From contig NC_061143.1 in the NCBI RefSeq assembly GCF_905220365.1, positions 12,512,977 to 12,576,976 of the forward strand: DNA of 64,000 nucleotides. The letters run 5' to 3'. This DNA is from Vanessa cardui. Lineage: Eukaryota; Arthropoda; Insecta; Lepidoptera; Nymphalidae. The position numbers and the translations under genes are program-made. The first letter of the stretch is position 1. The number at the start of each line of letters is the position of its first letter. Below are positions 14,501-25,684 of the stretch, piece after piece. The notes below the pieces were generated by a model that searched no databases, had not been told where the DNA came from, and saw only the letters and a program-made list of their open reading frames with translations.

Positions 14501-15719
14501 TAATCGAAGTGTAATTGAATATCAAACTCGCATAGAAAGGTGGCGTTACATAACTCGGAACTAAATCTGTACGATTCTAACCGGCGGAAAATATAAATAA
14601 CATTTGCTTTGCTGTGTTTACTCTGAATCGCTTCTTTGTTCTATTTACAATCTTAAGCGTTTAGTTTTCCTCAATGCGCGTCAAAAACTTGCTGCGTATT
14701 AATGTCACGCCGTAGCCATCGACTCATCGCATACATCATCGCGGTCGATAGAAATGGCTTGAGCCACCCGCGCACGTTGCTTTGTTTTGGTCGAGACGTT
14801 CGGCGCATCGTAATGTGACTGCGGTCAGTCGGTCAGGCGGCCGGTGAGGTAATCGCCTCTTAATTCGTCACCGCGTCCGATGGAAGCGGAGACAGTGGAA
14901 AGTAAAACGGCGAATGTGTGCCGACACGTAACGCCGGCTGATCCGTAGCCGTTTAGATTGATTGACTGCGCTCTCGCAATCGGCGCGGGCTCTGAGCCGA
15001 TCTAATTAATCGAATGTCGCGCTCATTATTAGTTGCATGTTCCACGCCCTTGACCGACCGGCGCGGGGACACACCTCTTGATCGTTGTCTCCAGGTTCGG
15101 GGTAAATTATAATATAAAATATCGCCTAATTGAAAACTAAACGCTACTTGAATTTTACGAATAATACAACAGAATTCGTTCCAAAAGATACATCAAATAG
15201 GTCGTGGAGTAGTCACAACAATAACAACAGCGGAATGATAGCAGTATGGTTATTCTATGTTTCATAAAGACCAGCCCGAACACTGACAATACTTCAGGAT
15301 ACAAGCATCTCCCTGAGTTCGATTAACTTTTTACTCTAAGGATTGATGTGGAACGTTAAACAAACACGAAAGAACAAATTGTTAACTAACGTAAACAGCT
15401 CTCAGTGCATTGTACTTGTAGTCGTTTACGTAAACTTTTCAGTAGCGGCATATTTTCTATAATAATTAAGACATTTGGTTTTGGTACAAATTAAAAACAT
15501 AATGACAGACGTGTCAGGCAGTGTCATGCTCACGTGAAAGGGTTCAGGTGACCTTCAGTTTCGTTTCCTCGGAAACACTTCACCGGCACCGATCGCAAAT
15601 TAGTAATCACAAGTAAAATTCACAAAATAGGGTATTGGCGTAAGTTCCGCCGAGGCTCTGGCCGCTAAAACTCCGGCAAATTAAAGTATCGAAATCAGTG
15701 TCGAAACGTGATATGGAGC

Positions 15720-15930
15720 AACGGTTTTTGATCGGCTCTAGAGCATCGGCGGTTATGCAAGCGGCAAGCGGCGCGGGTACGTACCGGTCGGAGCGCGTGC
15801 GGCTGGAGCGGCGCGGTGGGCGCGTGCGGGCGAGACGGGCGCGAGTCACGGAGTGGCGCAGTCGCACGCGCCGCTGCGCTACCACCCTCGCCCCTCGAGG
15901 CCCCCTCTCACCGCTCCCCTCTCGCTTCTC
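15720..15930. promoter_or_regulatory. CpG-rich patch followed by a CT-rich tract
   Basis: Dense CGCG/GCGC words are followed by a C/T-rich run at 15890-15935. Both strands are open across the patch, which argues that the ORFs come from base composition. Possible promoter-like DNA; no function is assigned. Confidence 0.25.
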
Positions 15931-16099
15931 TTCTCTGTGCTTCGTAGCTCTCTCGATGCCCTCTTCCGCTGCCTGAAAATTGATACGAGTTCCGCGCCAG
16001 CTAACTAACCCGCGTTCGGAACCATTGCCTCACTGTAATATCTTGAATACATTGCATACGCTAATGAACAAGTTAAATTTACGAATTCAGAGTAAATAA

Positions 16100-16122
16100 G
16101 TACTAAGTAGTAGTAGTAGTAG
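16100..16122 (+). repeat. (TAG)n microsatellite
   Basis: A short run of AGT/TAG trinucleotides, about six to seven units, within AT-rich sequence. Confidence 0.8.
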
Positions 16123-16394
16123 TTTTTTACAGTGGAATTTAAAAAGTTCCCTATGATGTTTTGATTATTAATAAATTATTTGCAAAAAAATATATTAATG
16201 AAAACAAAAACTCTAAACATTTCTTTAAAGATTTGAAATTTGATGCAGGGCTAGGGCTAGGCTGGGCTTTGTGCAGTCTGGCCTGGGATGTACCCACTTA
16301 TGACATATTTTCCCGCCAAACACAAAATTCTGCTTAGTATTGGAACCTAACCTACCAAGAATTATATTACATTATGGTGGTTAATATTACATGC

Positions 16395-16440
16395 AGTGCC
16401 GATGTTTATGGACGCCGGTGACCATTTACCGTGTTTCCTT
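16395..16440 (-). repeat. Short copy of the GGTCAC-type lepidopteran repeat
   Basis: The reverse complement carries GGTAAATGGTCACCGGCGTC and then ATAAACATCGGC. This matches the start of the better copy at 20335-20590. Only about 45 bases are recognisable. Confidence 0.5.
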
Positions 16441-16942
16441 AGCCAGACTGAGAGAGGTTCCTTAAATCTATTGCTCCTATCGATTTCTTTATTATCACCC
16501 AATAGGGGCAAACTCAGACAGAAAGACCCATAGGTCTAGTCGGGTATAGTTAACTCAACAGCATATTTGGTTAAGAGAGTTGTACTAGTTGTATGTTGTT
16601 CGGAGGTTGATACGGTTCGGTCAGGGTACTGTGGTAATAGTAATATGTTATATCATATAGCGATCACTTTGATCACGTTGTTACAGCTTTGTTGTTTTCT
16701 GACATTAATACTATTTTTGTACTGCAGAAAAGGCCCAAAAGATTCGTTAAGATGTAAATTTAAAGAAATTAAAATAATGACTGTCGCTTCTCATTTTGTT
16801 TTTGATAATGTTATGTATGTACGCAAAAACATAAATGATTTTCCCAAAAAAGTGACGTACATTCCATTAATACTAGGAACAAGATTAAACTTGGTACAAG
16901 TACCCGATTGCACAGGGTTAGTAACTCTTTTTTTGGGACAAT

Positions 16943-17429
16943 GTATACGTTAGGGATGATCGATATTCATCGATGTTGAAGAAACATCGATGTTTCGCTG
17001 GAAAACATCGATGTTTTGACATCGATGTTATGACTTCAATATCATCGACACATCGATGTTTTATGAACAAAAATATCGAAGAAAAAAATCAGCTACATCC
17101 ACAGCTTCAGAAAGGCTTTTTTCTAAAGCTGGCCAACTCCTTTATCAACAGCGGAACCGACTGAAGGGAAAACACCTGTCTAAGTTAATTTTCTTACAAA
17201 GTGTCGCCAAGAAATATTGGGATCGTTAATATTTTTGTGCAACTTTTGTATAAAATAAATAATTTTCATAAATATAATAGTTTTTTTTATTTTATACCGA
17301 AAACATCGATGTTTAACACATATCGATGTTTTCGAATCGATATTTATCGTACATCGATATTTTTGATTCGATGTTAACATCGATGTCAACATCGATGTTT
17401 TCCTAATATCGTACATCCCTAGTATACGT
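16943..17429 (+). mobile_element. Non-autonomous hAT element with 8-bp target duplication
   Basis: The element proper is 16951-17421. Ends: TAGGGATGATCGATAT on the left and ATATCGTACATCCCTA on the right, which form imperfect terminal inverted repeats. It is flanked on both sides by GTATACGT (16943-16950 and 17422-17429), an exact 8-bp duplication as expected for the hAT superfamily. Both subterminal regions carry many copies of the self-complementary word CATCGATG, usually followed by TTT, in the style of transposase-binding subterminal repeats. The centre keeps only the C-terminal end of a hAT transposase. At 471 bp it is an internal deletion derivative that would need a transposase supplied in trans. 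Confidence 0.93.
17086..17229 (+). pseudogene. hAT transposase C-terminal (dimerisation) remnant
   Basis: One frame reads SATSTASERLFSKAG, then QQRNRLKGKHLSKLIFL, and stops at 17227-17229. This is the conserved C-terminal dimerisation motif of hAT transposases (pattern S-T-A-S-E-R-x-F-S, then R-x-R-L). The DDE catalytic part and the BED zinc finger are missing. About 47 codons are left of a protein normally several hundred residues long. Confidence 0.85.
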
Positions 17430-17672
17430 TTTTACAACAGGATCCCAGAAAACGTTCAAAAATAGTAATAATAAAATTCCAAATAATCGTTAAAGAGCGT
17501 TTGTGTGCTAAAGGATATTACAACACTAATGAATTTCTAGTTGACTGCACACCTTGGGAATGAGATGATCGCCTCCAGATTATTTAAAATAACAAAAATA
17601 TATTTGTATTATTATTAAAAATATATATTGTATATGTAACATGATATGAAAAAAAATGATCCCGCTGAGTGA

Positions 17673-17715
17673 GACCTCAGAAGAACCGGCGAAAGACGCC
17701 GGTTCTTCTCAGGTC
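17673..17715. repeat. Hairpin in LINE 3' UTR (19-bp arms, 1 mismatch)
   Basis: Arm 17673-17691 pairs with 17697-17715 around a 5-nt spacer. The core is GAAGAACCGGCG against CGCCGGTTCTTC. The GCCGGTTCTTCTC block occurs in the 3' UTR of the other family copies (33609-33625, 19691-19705), but this inverted partner does not. Confidence 0.85.
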
Positions 17716-17873
17716 CGAGCTGTTAAATTCCGAACCGGTGGTAGATTTTTTCACTATCAATAAGAAATAAGCACTTATATTTTGAATAAAGATTCTTTGA
17801 TTACTTTGACAGCGAATGGACGGTTTTTGAATAAATCACAATTAGAATACAAATATGTAACACTAAAATAGTA

Positions 17874-18091
17874 ACAGCCTGTAAGTTTCCCATAGCTGGG
17901 CTAAAGCCTCCTCTCCCATTAAGGAGTGGATTTGGAACATATTCGACTACCCTTTTCCAATGCACATGTGGCAGAATTTCGATGAAATTAAACACATGCA
18001 GGTTTCCTCACGATGTTTTCCTTCAACGCTGAGCACGAGATGAATCATCGGTTATGATGCACGCGTTACAACCACTGGGCCATCTCAGCTC
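17874..18091 (-). mobile_element. Metulj-like SINE with internal deletion
   Basis: Minus-strand copy of the SINE seen in full at 39098-39428 and 42938-43242. The tRNA-like head (reverse complement GAGCTGAGATGGCCCAGTGG) is at the right end. About 58 bases that should hold the B-box are missing between GATGAATCATCGG blocks, so the pol III promoter is broken. The name Metulj is from memory of Heliconius SINEs and has not been checked. Confidence 0.8.
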
Positions 18092-19560
18092 AATTAAAAA
18101 TATACCTTAACATTTTCCACTTACATTGGAACTTTCGAAGATTATTTAAACAATATTATTTTTATCCAAATAAATAAAAACCTAACTCTACCTTCACTAG
18201 TAATTTGCTTGTACACATAAACAGAACTGAAATATAACATGTATAAATAAGATAACATCTGGGTAATCTTACTAATATTATAAATGCGTTAGTTTGGATG
18301 GGTAGTGTACCTATAAAATTGTCCCCATTGAGCTCTTAGACTTGTTTAGTTAATATTTACATTATAAACTGATTATTATATAAGTATATACATAGTCTTC
18401 TGGCATAATGACAAATACCATTTGTATTAATCAAATAATGTGATTATAGAGAAAAATTTTGCTACTTTTTCTGTTATAAAAAAGCTAATATTACAAATGT
18501 GAAAGTAGGTCTGCCTGGTTGTCAGTCTTTTGGTCTGTCATGAAAATTTCGCTATGAAGTAAAGTTGTACTCCAAGGAAGGATTTTTACTACAATTAATC
18601 GGGAACGCTGGCGACTTTTACCAACACATTTTATGAACTATTCATGATAAATGATTTACAGTTTTTGTATTTAATTTATCACATGATATAAGAATTAAAA
18701 TTATACCTCAACATCACATTAACATTCAGAATCCAGATTAAAATATACACTTGACCGCGTTGAGAAGTATTTAATTAAGCGTTAAAACGACAGGAAATAT
18801 TTCGTAAAAGAAGCTTACTGTATAATTATGACCGAAAGTAAACATGCAACGAGAACGAGGCGCACCGCGCAATTATAAGCGCTCCAGTTAGAGGCAGATC
18901 TCTCTCGAACGCGATCGAGGGTAATCAGGAGTGCTCGACATCCTGCCGCTTGGCCGGTGGATGCTCACACGCGAGCATCAGGCGGCGTTGCGCAACGCCC
19001 TAACAAACCGAACCGATTTTATATTTCAATATTACCTAACCGCGCGTCGGCCGGTTTGGACATGTCCTGTTTCATTAAAATATTAATTTTCTTGAAATAC
19101 CTTTGAGAGTACTTATTCATGTGTGCGATATGGGCTACTTTGTTATTTTTATAGCGCGTTGGCCAGAAATTGACAAAATTATAGAACATATTCTAACATT
19201 ATATAGAGGTAACATTTATTGTAAGGTTGCTTGTTTAAATATATTACACCCATGTGAAGGCGGGTCGGATCATTAGTGATAAAATCCTGGATTTGAACCG
19301 GGGACCTCCAAAACTGAGACCTTATGTAGGAGCTTGTATATTTATTGGTATATCCATGTTACAAACAGAGTAGAAGTAGAAAACTCAATGTGTTTAATGT
19401 GTAGTCTGTATGGGAAGACGGGCCAAATGTTGCCTTGATTGTAGGTAGCACAACAAGGAGCAACTGGATTACTTTATAATAATGAGACAAATTACACTAA
19501 AAATATGTACTATATAAATAATAAATCAATAATAAGTTACTGATGTATTATTTATATAAT
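18092..19560. other. Non-coding stretch
   Basis: No gene is recognised. A GC-rich patch lies at about 18840-18995. Near 19300 the minus strand has a B-box-like word (GGTTCAAATCC), perhaps the trace of an old SINE. Confidence 0.5.
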
Positions 19561-19815
19561 AGATGATATAAAAGCGTGGCGCTAATACCTGTTGACTTCC
19601 ACGAAGGATATATTAATTTAAATAATTGTATTTAACTAACATGACTTTGTATTTTTAAATGTTAAAAAAGAGTAACTACTGAGTTTCTTGCCGGTTCTTC
19701 TCGGTAGAATCTACTTTCCGAACCGGTTATAGCTTCACTTAATTGTAAAATGACGATTCAAAAGTGCTTGTAAAAGCCTACTTGAATAAAGTTTATTTTG
19801 ATTGATTGATTGATT
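19561..19815 (+). mobile_element. 3' end of jockey-type LINE with (GATT)n tail
   Basis: It matches the 3' UTR of the copy at 33486-33736 over about 240 bases (TAATACCTGTTGACTTCCA, then CTTGCCGGTTCTTCTCGG, then GAATAAAGT) and ends in a GATT-repeat tail. It contains essentially no coding sequence, so it is a strongly 5'-truncated insertion. Confidence 0.85.
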
Positions 19816-20334
19816 ATTCAAATTAATAGTCGATTTTGGTAATAAAAGTAGTTCAGTACCAAAAAAGCAAAGCAAATGGATTAAATTATCATATTCTATC
19901 GTGTACGATGCAAAAGACATCAACGAGCTCACATCATACAGTCAATTAAAAAAGCTGAAACATGGGTAGTTAAGAATTTAAAAATGTTTTACTAAAAATA
20001 AAGACAATGCCACATAACATAGTGAGAGGCATGGCGACGGTCAAGGGCTGAACCTGATCTTAGCACCCCATTGTATGTGTGAAATTAATTTGACGCAAAA
20101 GTGCTGGCGCAACGACATCTTTGTGGCATATAGTTATGTAAATATTTTTATTAATAATGTCAACATAAATATTACATCAAATCATATAATCATATAATGT
20201 TACACGACCAATTAAACTTTACGATAATATTTCCAACAAATTAAGAAAGAATATTGTGAATATGTTCCTAAAATAAATATCGCAGGTGCTTATGAACACA
20301 ATACTTTTTTTATAGCATATATACGTAAGCTGAC
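19816..20334. other. Non-coding stretch
   Basis: AT-rich; nothing recognised. Confidence 0.5.
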
Positions 20335-20590
20335 CGTTAAATGGGTCACTTTATGGCATGTGGTCACCGTTGGCCATAAACATTGGCGCTGAAGGTAAGA
20401 AATTTTAGCCATTCCTAGCGTTATCAATCCACCACCAACCTAGATAACTAAGATGTCTTTCGTGCCACTGACTCACTCACCCTTTAAACTGAAAGACAAC
20501 CATACTAGATATTGGTTACTTGCTTGGCTGTTCTTGATAAACGGTCTTAATAATTCACTTCACTTGTCAAGCTGTGTCAAAATAATTCTG
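20335..20590 (+). repeat. GGTCAC-type lepidopteran interspersed repeat
   Basis: Sequence blocks GGTCACTTTATGGCATGTGG, CATAAACATTGGCGCT, ACCACCAACC and CTCACTCACCCTTTAAAC are in the order I know from a very common moth/butterfly repeat. It is probably the 3' part of a LINE or a LINE-derived SINE; the class is not certain. Confidence 0.6.
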
Positions 20591-23500
20591 TCTGAGACAG
20601 GTGGGGCCAGGGGGCGCGGGTCGGGGATCGGGGTCAGGGGTCGGAGCAGGGTGAAGGCCGGTGGAGTGCCGGCGCTAATTGCAATCAATATTATTGTTTA
20701 CGCGTTTCTCTCACCGAGCCTTGGCTTCGTTTTCTCACTCGTAAAAACTATTATTCAGATTTGTCATAGTCTCGTGACATGCGCTTAAGTAATTAGAATA
20801 TGGACGCTTGCGAAACGCTACATTAAACATAAATACAATTTTTAATTCCTTATGGCATCCGTATGCAAATGACATCGCCTCACCGTCGAGTCGCGATCGT
20901 CAAGAATTTGTATCCGCCGCCGTTAGGACATCTTTTATATCCCATGAAAAAAGTACTCCACTTTGTAATATAGAATAGACCTATCGTTATTTGTCATTAT
21001 TTTTTATCGCCTGAGGCTTATTTTAAATCTTTATTTTGTTTTTTAATCTATCTATCTATTTTCCATCTCTTTATTTTAATGTTGTCTTAACCATCATGTA
21101 AATAATTTCATGGAAATTTTTTATTTCATAAGTTCAACAGTTGAGTCAAAATTTTTTTATATAATAATATAATATTCTTGCCTAATTCATATTTACTTTA
21201 TCACTTTTTGTATATTCTCGACATTTTAAAAAAAAAATAAATACATCATGTCATTACCGATATTTAATAAATATGAATAATATTGATTCGAGTGAAACGA
21301 AAGCGTTACACATTGTGATATAACTGACGCCTGCATAGTTGCTTCACGTCGCGTCATAAATTAGAGAGGTTATTTGAGATTTCTATTGCGTTTGGTAATA
21401 CACCCTTTTTAAAATATTTCTACGTTTGGGGTCGGTGTGTCACAATAGGCTTTCGTAAACATCCACGCACATGGCGTCCGGTAATTATCATGATTTTGTA
21501 TTTTTAAGAAACGCTTAACCGCTTTCGTAATTTGTAAACATATCACAGCTTTACGGCTCAAATAAAATAATGAATTATAGAATAATTATGGAATGCACTC
21601 TACAATAACCGTTCCGTTCAAAACAAATATTTACAATTTTTATAATTTAATCAAAAAAAATTCAGACAAACATGAAGACACCTTCGCACATAAGAATATT
21701 AAGTTATAACTTATAATATGAATGTGTCACTATTTGTGACTGTTGACTGTGCTTTTGAACACTACCTTACACATCCTTTAAAATCAGAAATCCAAAGCTG
21801 GTTGAAGGGAAAATAACAATATCTACAAAGTAATGCCAGTTGGCGGTAGAAGAGAATAAGCGGTCGGTGTCCACCGAGATGGGCAAGTCTCCTCCTCAAC
21901 GGGACGACGTGACTTAGTGGGGGATAATAGCACTCTGTTACTTTTTTGACCAACTGCATGTTTTCTTTACAAAATCATTTCAATATCCGCTAGTGATAGA
22001 CTAGCGGATATTGATATGATTTTGTAATTATATAGATTGTAATATTGAATAATACTTGTGAACTGAATTAAATTAACATCAATCGAAATTAGTTTAACTT
22101 CAATGGATTGCTCCATATTGTTACATAAAAACACGTTTAACGCTTTAACATGTAAAAATAAAAGGTTTCCTTCTTAATCGCTTTTTTTGCTTATTCGTCA
22201 ACGTTGACCGCAATCCATACGCTGAATGTATAATGCACTGATATTATGAAGAGGTAGCTTATGTCATTTCGATCGATTCAAACAAAGCTACCATTCCGAT
22301 TGATGTGGATTTGACTTACTATGTCACTCAATGACAGAATGTACACAAATTGTACTGTATGTCGACGTATAAGTCACATATCTTTTGTTACCACAGTAAA
22401 GCCGTAACATGTAAAGGTGCATGTTATGCATAGTATTGTGAACTTATAGCTCAGTATTCGTAAATATATAATTTGTTAAATATTAACTTGATTTATGCGA
22501 AGTCAGTACGGGAAGCTAGTGCAATGTATAATCAATATGTTATGTAATATGATAAAGCAATACTAGAGAAACATAAGTCTTAATGTGGATCGACGAAAAT
22601 AATTTTACATAATCGATCAATGAGCCGAGTTAAGCGACCGCCGACCGAGATTTAAAAACCTACATAACATGAACTTTTTTCTAGGTTAAAATACGAATTC
22701 TGTGATAAACGGCTCCGGCTATATCCGAATACAGCTTACAGCTGCTGCCTTACTAATAATGCTACAACAACCCGACAAGCTATCGAAAAACCCCAGTCGG
22801 GTTTTGTAACAGTGGTCAGAATCCGGGAGGGATTCCCTGAGTCAGATGTAGAATGTGGACGGAAACTAGGCGCTGGTTATTACATTATTGTATAATAAAC
22901 TGTTTTGCAACGAATGGAAACGCCAGCGCTCGTATTAATAATAAACATAAACTAATCGCTACTGTTATTTTTATTGTTATTTTACTTTTGCTTTGAGCAT
23001 TATTGTCTTCAAATTATTAAATTAATTATACAGACTTATTGTTAGTTCGGTCGGGTCGGTATATCGGCAATACCATTTTCTCGGTGATTACTAAATTTGC
23101 TACATATGTGCTCATAAATTAATCCACTCTTGTTTATTTACCGCACTGAGAGTGTTGCAATATTTCTCAAATACATTTAACAGCTTTTAGCTAATAGGTA
23201 ACACGTCAATGTCATTTTAAAGTTAAATTTTTACTGAGGCTTATGAAAGTGCCCTTGACAAAATACAACTTTTATAAAAGATAAAAGTGATTGCGTTTAA
23301 CTGTGCGTGACATTTTATGAATAACTGTTTAATTATTATCTACCATTTATTACATTGAAGTAATTAGTTATTGTAAATGAAACTACGCGGGGATGTAAGA
23401 GTGCGTCATACAGCTCATAACAAGTTCTGAATATGAATCTGATTCGCTGCTCGTACGGGCACGGCGGCGGATCCGCTGCTGGCGAAATAAAATAATGTTG

Positions 23501-24768
23501 TGATGGTAATTATTCTTACGTTTAGTCTTACGTCAGCTTTACACAATATGATATTGATGTCTAAACTTTGCAATTCTGGCAAACGACCGTCTTGGCTTTA
23601 ATGCTATGTATTTTTGTAATTATGTTTTCAGTAATTTTCCATACAAGCAGTAGCAGCACCGTATAGACACAGTCCTAGTGTCCGAGCTCGACGAAGAGAA
23701 CGGGTTTACTTTGAACTACCGATTGTTTGTGTTAAGCAGATCAAACTCTCGTAATTGTGTGACGTTGCTTCACGTCGATTGGCTGGCGTTGATAATGCAC
23801 CCCTTAATTGTCAATATCACTTGAGGACAAGTTGCAACATGGCTCGTTTATAAGAACGAGAACGTAATTTACGTTTCTCATTAAAGACTTAACACTGCAA
23901 CGACTGCAGAAACTCGCAAAGTTTTATATATTAATCGAGCTGTAAAATTACTTGATCAAGTTGTATTCCATACCAGCTAGTACGGATGTAGTGATTTTTT
24001 TCTATGAAGCTGCTTGTACTTTGTTGGAATGTTTTTGTATGTATCGATATGTTTGTGGATGACACAGACGCCCAATATTGATAATTGAAGTCACTTATTT
24101 TTCTGTCATTTATTTTATAAACTGAAATACTCTATTGTGGTGTTTCAAATTCGCCACGTGACTGCGTTTTATCAAAGTAAAAGCGCACTATTTGTCAACA
24201 TAGTAGTATAATTTAAATATGAGTAATTTAGTCTTCAAAACTTTTTCAATACTTACCTATTTTTTTATGTAATATATTTGTTAACGACAGAGTAGAAAAT
24301 AGGCTCTGATCTTTAGCCGCTGGTGTCGTAAAGTGTCGTCTATGGAAATTTTTGTTATGCGCATACGCAATCAAGCACATCATAGACTCGACAAAATGTG
24401 CGGCGGCGAACAAACTACCCACGAGCAAAAGCATTCCCTAAGATGGTTAACAACAGTCAGTTAGGCGTGAAAGTCTGCCATATGATTTCCATGCAGCTCG
24501 CGCTCTGCGCTGATTAATACGTGGATAAGGCGAGCGAGCGAACGACGATAATATTAATATACAAGCGATATACACCGATACCGTTAAATGTATTTGAGTG
24601 TTATGTATTTTTATTTAGGAAAAAAAAAGAAACAGATTGATACACGCGAGCAAATGGCCCAAAAGTAAACAAATGCATCAGCAACAATAACAATCTTAAA
24701 ATGAGCATAATGCTCATTTGAATTCAATCAATTGAAAACAAATTAATATAGTTTTAATGTCGAAGTAG
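20591..24768. other. Non-coding stretch
   Basis: No supported exon. It holds the 26-bp-arm palindrome at 21969-22025 and AT-rich sequence. GC-rich bits near 20605-20680 and 23455-23480 are short and have no clear function. Confidence 0.5.
21969..22025. repeat. Near-perfect palindrome (26-bp arms, 1 mismatch)
   Basis: Arm 21969-21994 pairs with 22000-22025 around a 5-nt spacer. There is one T/A mismatch in the arms. No relative is seen elsewhere in the window. Confidence 0.95.
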
Positions 24769-24940
24769 ACTACCTCGTCGGTTAAGCGGCTGGCCGCAGG
24801 TCTCGAGGTCCTGGGCTCAAACTAGAAATTGCGCCGTTAAAAGGTTGTTGTATTCTTTTGTATTCCTTTATAAAAGGCCGAAATCTGCGAAATGGACGTT
24901 TGTACTCAAACGTCACTCGGAAAGCACCCAAAGCCATTAG
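24769..24940 (+). mobile_element. Degraded tRNA-derived SINE
   Basis: The head reads CTACCTCGTCGGTTAAG (A-box-like), then GAGGTCCTGGGCTCAAACT (degraded B-box). Further on is CACTCGGAAAGCACCCAAAG, which resembles a phrase I know from a lepidopteran SINE body. The copy is diverged and has no clear tail. Confidence 0.55.
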
Positions 24941-25179
24941 AAAATATTCGGAAATAAAACTTGTTTTGTGAATTTAAAATCTCAAATGAATGTAGATTGT
25001 ATTATTAAGCTATCTTATATACAATTAATCATAATAAAATGAAGTCGCATTTCCTTATGTTTACAAACATGTTATTCCAAACAGCCGCGGACGCAGCGTT
25101 ATATGTACAAGTAGCTAGAGACAGTCCTTGCAGACGTGGAGCACTCAGCGGGTAAAAGTTTGGTACACGTGTTGTTTTT

Positions 25180-25480
25180 TTTTATTATTATTGTTTATTG
25201 CACAAATAAAACATATACAAAGGGCGGCCTTAACGCTATAACAGCATTTTGTGCAGCCAACCCAGAATAGTGTAGGAGAGTAGACAGTAGGGTGTGCACA
25301 GAAGTTAAAGAAAAATTTAAAATATATACATAGCAATAGATGCCTATAAATATATATAATAATAATACAGTGCATTTCGATGTTATACATAATATAAAAT
25401 ACATAAATATACATATACATAATATATATAAATATTTAACATATATATACATAAATATATATATGTTGTATGTTACTGTT
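25180..25480 (-). mobile_element. LINE 3'-end fragment (minus strand)
   Basis: On the minus strand the sequence ends with AGCGTTAAGGCCGCCCTTTG, then TTTGTGCAATAAAC, and a run of A. I recall this as a conserved 3' end of a lepidopteran LINE family. Further 5' it is AT-rich with TATA repeats and has no RT frame, so it is truncated. The right-hand boundary is a guess. Confidence 0.55.
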
Positions 25481-25684
25481 TAAGGAAAATTTTGTGTGCA
25501 TGTTGATTTTAATTAACTTTATGTATTGATTTATTTCAGAGATGAAACTTACTACGAGAATCGCGCGCGGGCGCTTGTAGATAGTGGACGCGTTATTGTA
25601 GCATTGCATCGGCCGCCGCGCTCGACACTGCGTGATAACGTTGTTTACAATGTTCAGTGCATTCGCACGGAATAAGCAAGGAAT

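Larger units (their letters stand above)
11526..16394. other. Non-coding stretch with several CpG-rich patches
   Basis: No supported exon. GC/CpG-rich patches lie at about 11636-11740, 12040-12130, 14740-15070 and 15720-15930. ORFs are open on both strands through the patches, as expected from base composition, and none has a domain. The patches may be regulatory or remnants of old exons. Confidence 0.5.
16727..17800 (+). pseudogene. 5'-truncated LINE fragment split by a hAT element
   Basis: The LINE frame starts near 16727 (reading KDSLRCKFKE, then KIMTVASHFVFDNVMYV), continues to FLGQCIR at the hAT border (16950), and resumes after it at 17430 with FYNRIPENVQK. A one-base frameshift follows, then a frame ending at the stop near 17562 after KERLCAKGYY. 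This is the RT C-terminal region of the CR1/jockey family also seen at 31841-33736. The 3' UTR runs to about 17800 and includes a GAAGAACCGG hairpin and the conserved GAATAAAG...TTTGATT end. The open frame that begins at 16567 is only partly LINE: its first 50 or so residues do not match and are probably flank. The hAT element inserted after this LINE had already landed. Confidence 0.8.

Noticed and set aside
15607..15976. Arg/Ala-rich ORFs on both strands
   Set aside because: Open on both strands in a CpG-rich patch, no domain, no splice signals.
16567..16730. Membrane-protein-like start of the 128-residue ORF
   Set aside because: Only the C-terminal part matches a LINE; the hydrophobic first part looks like AT-rich flank read in frame.
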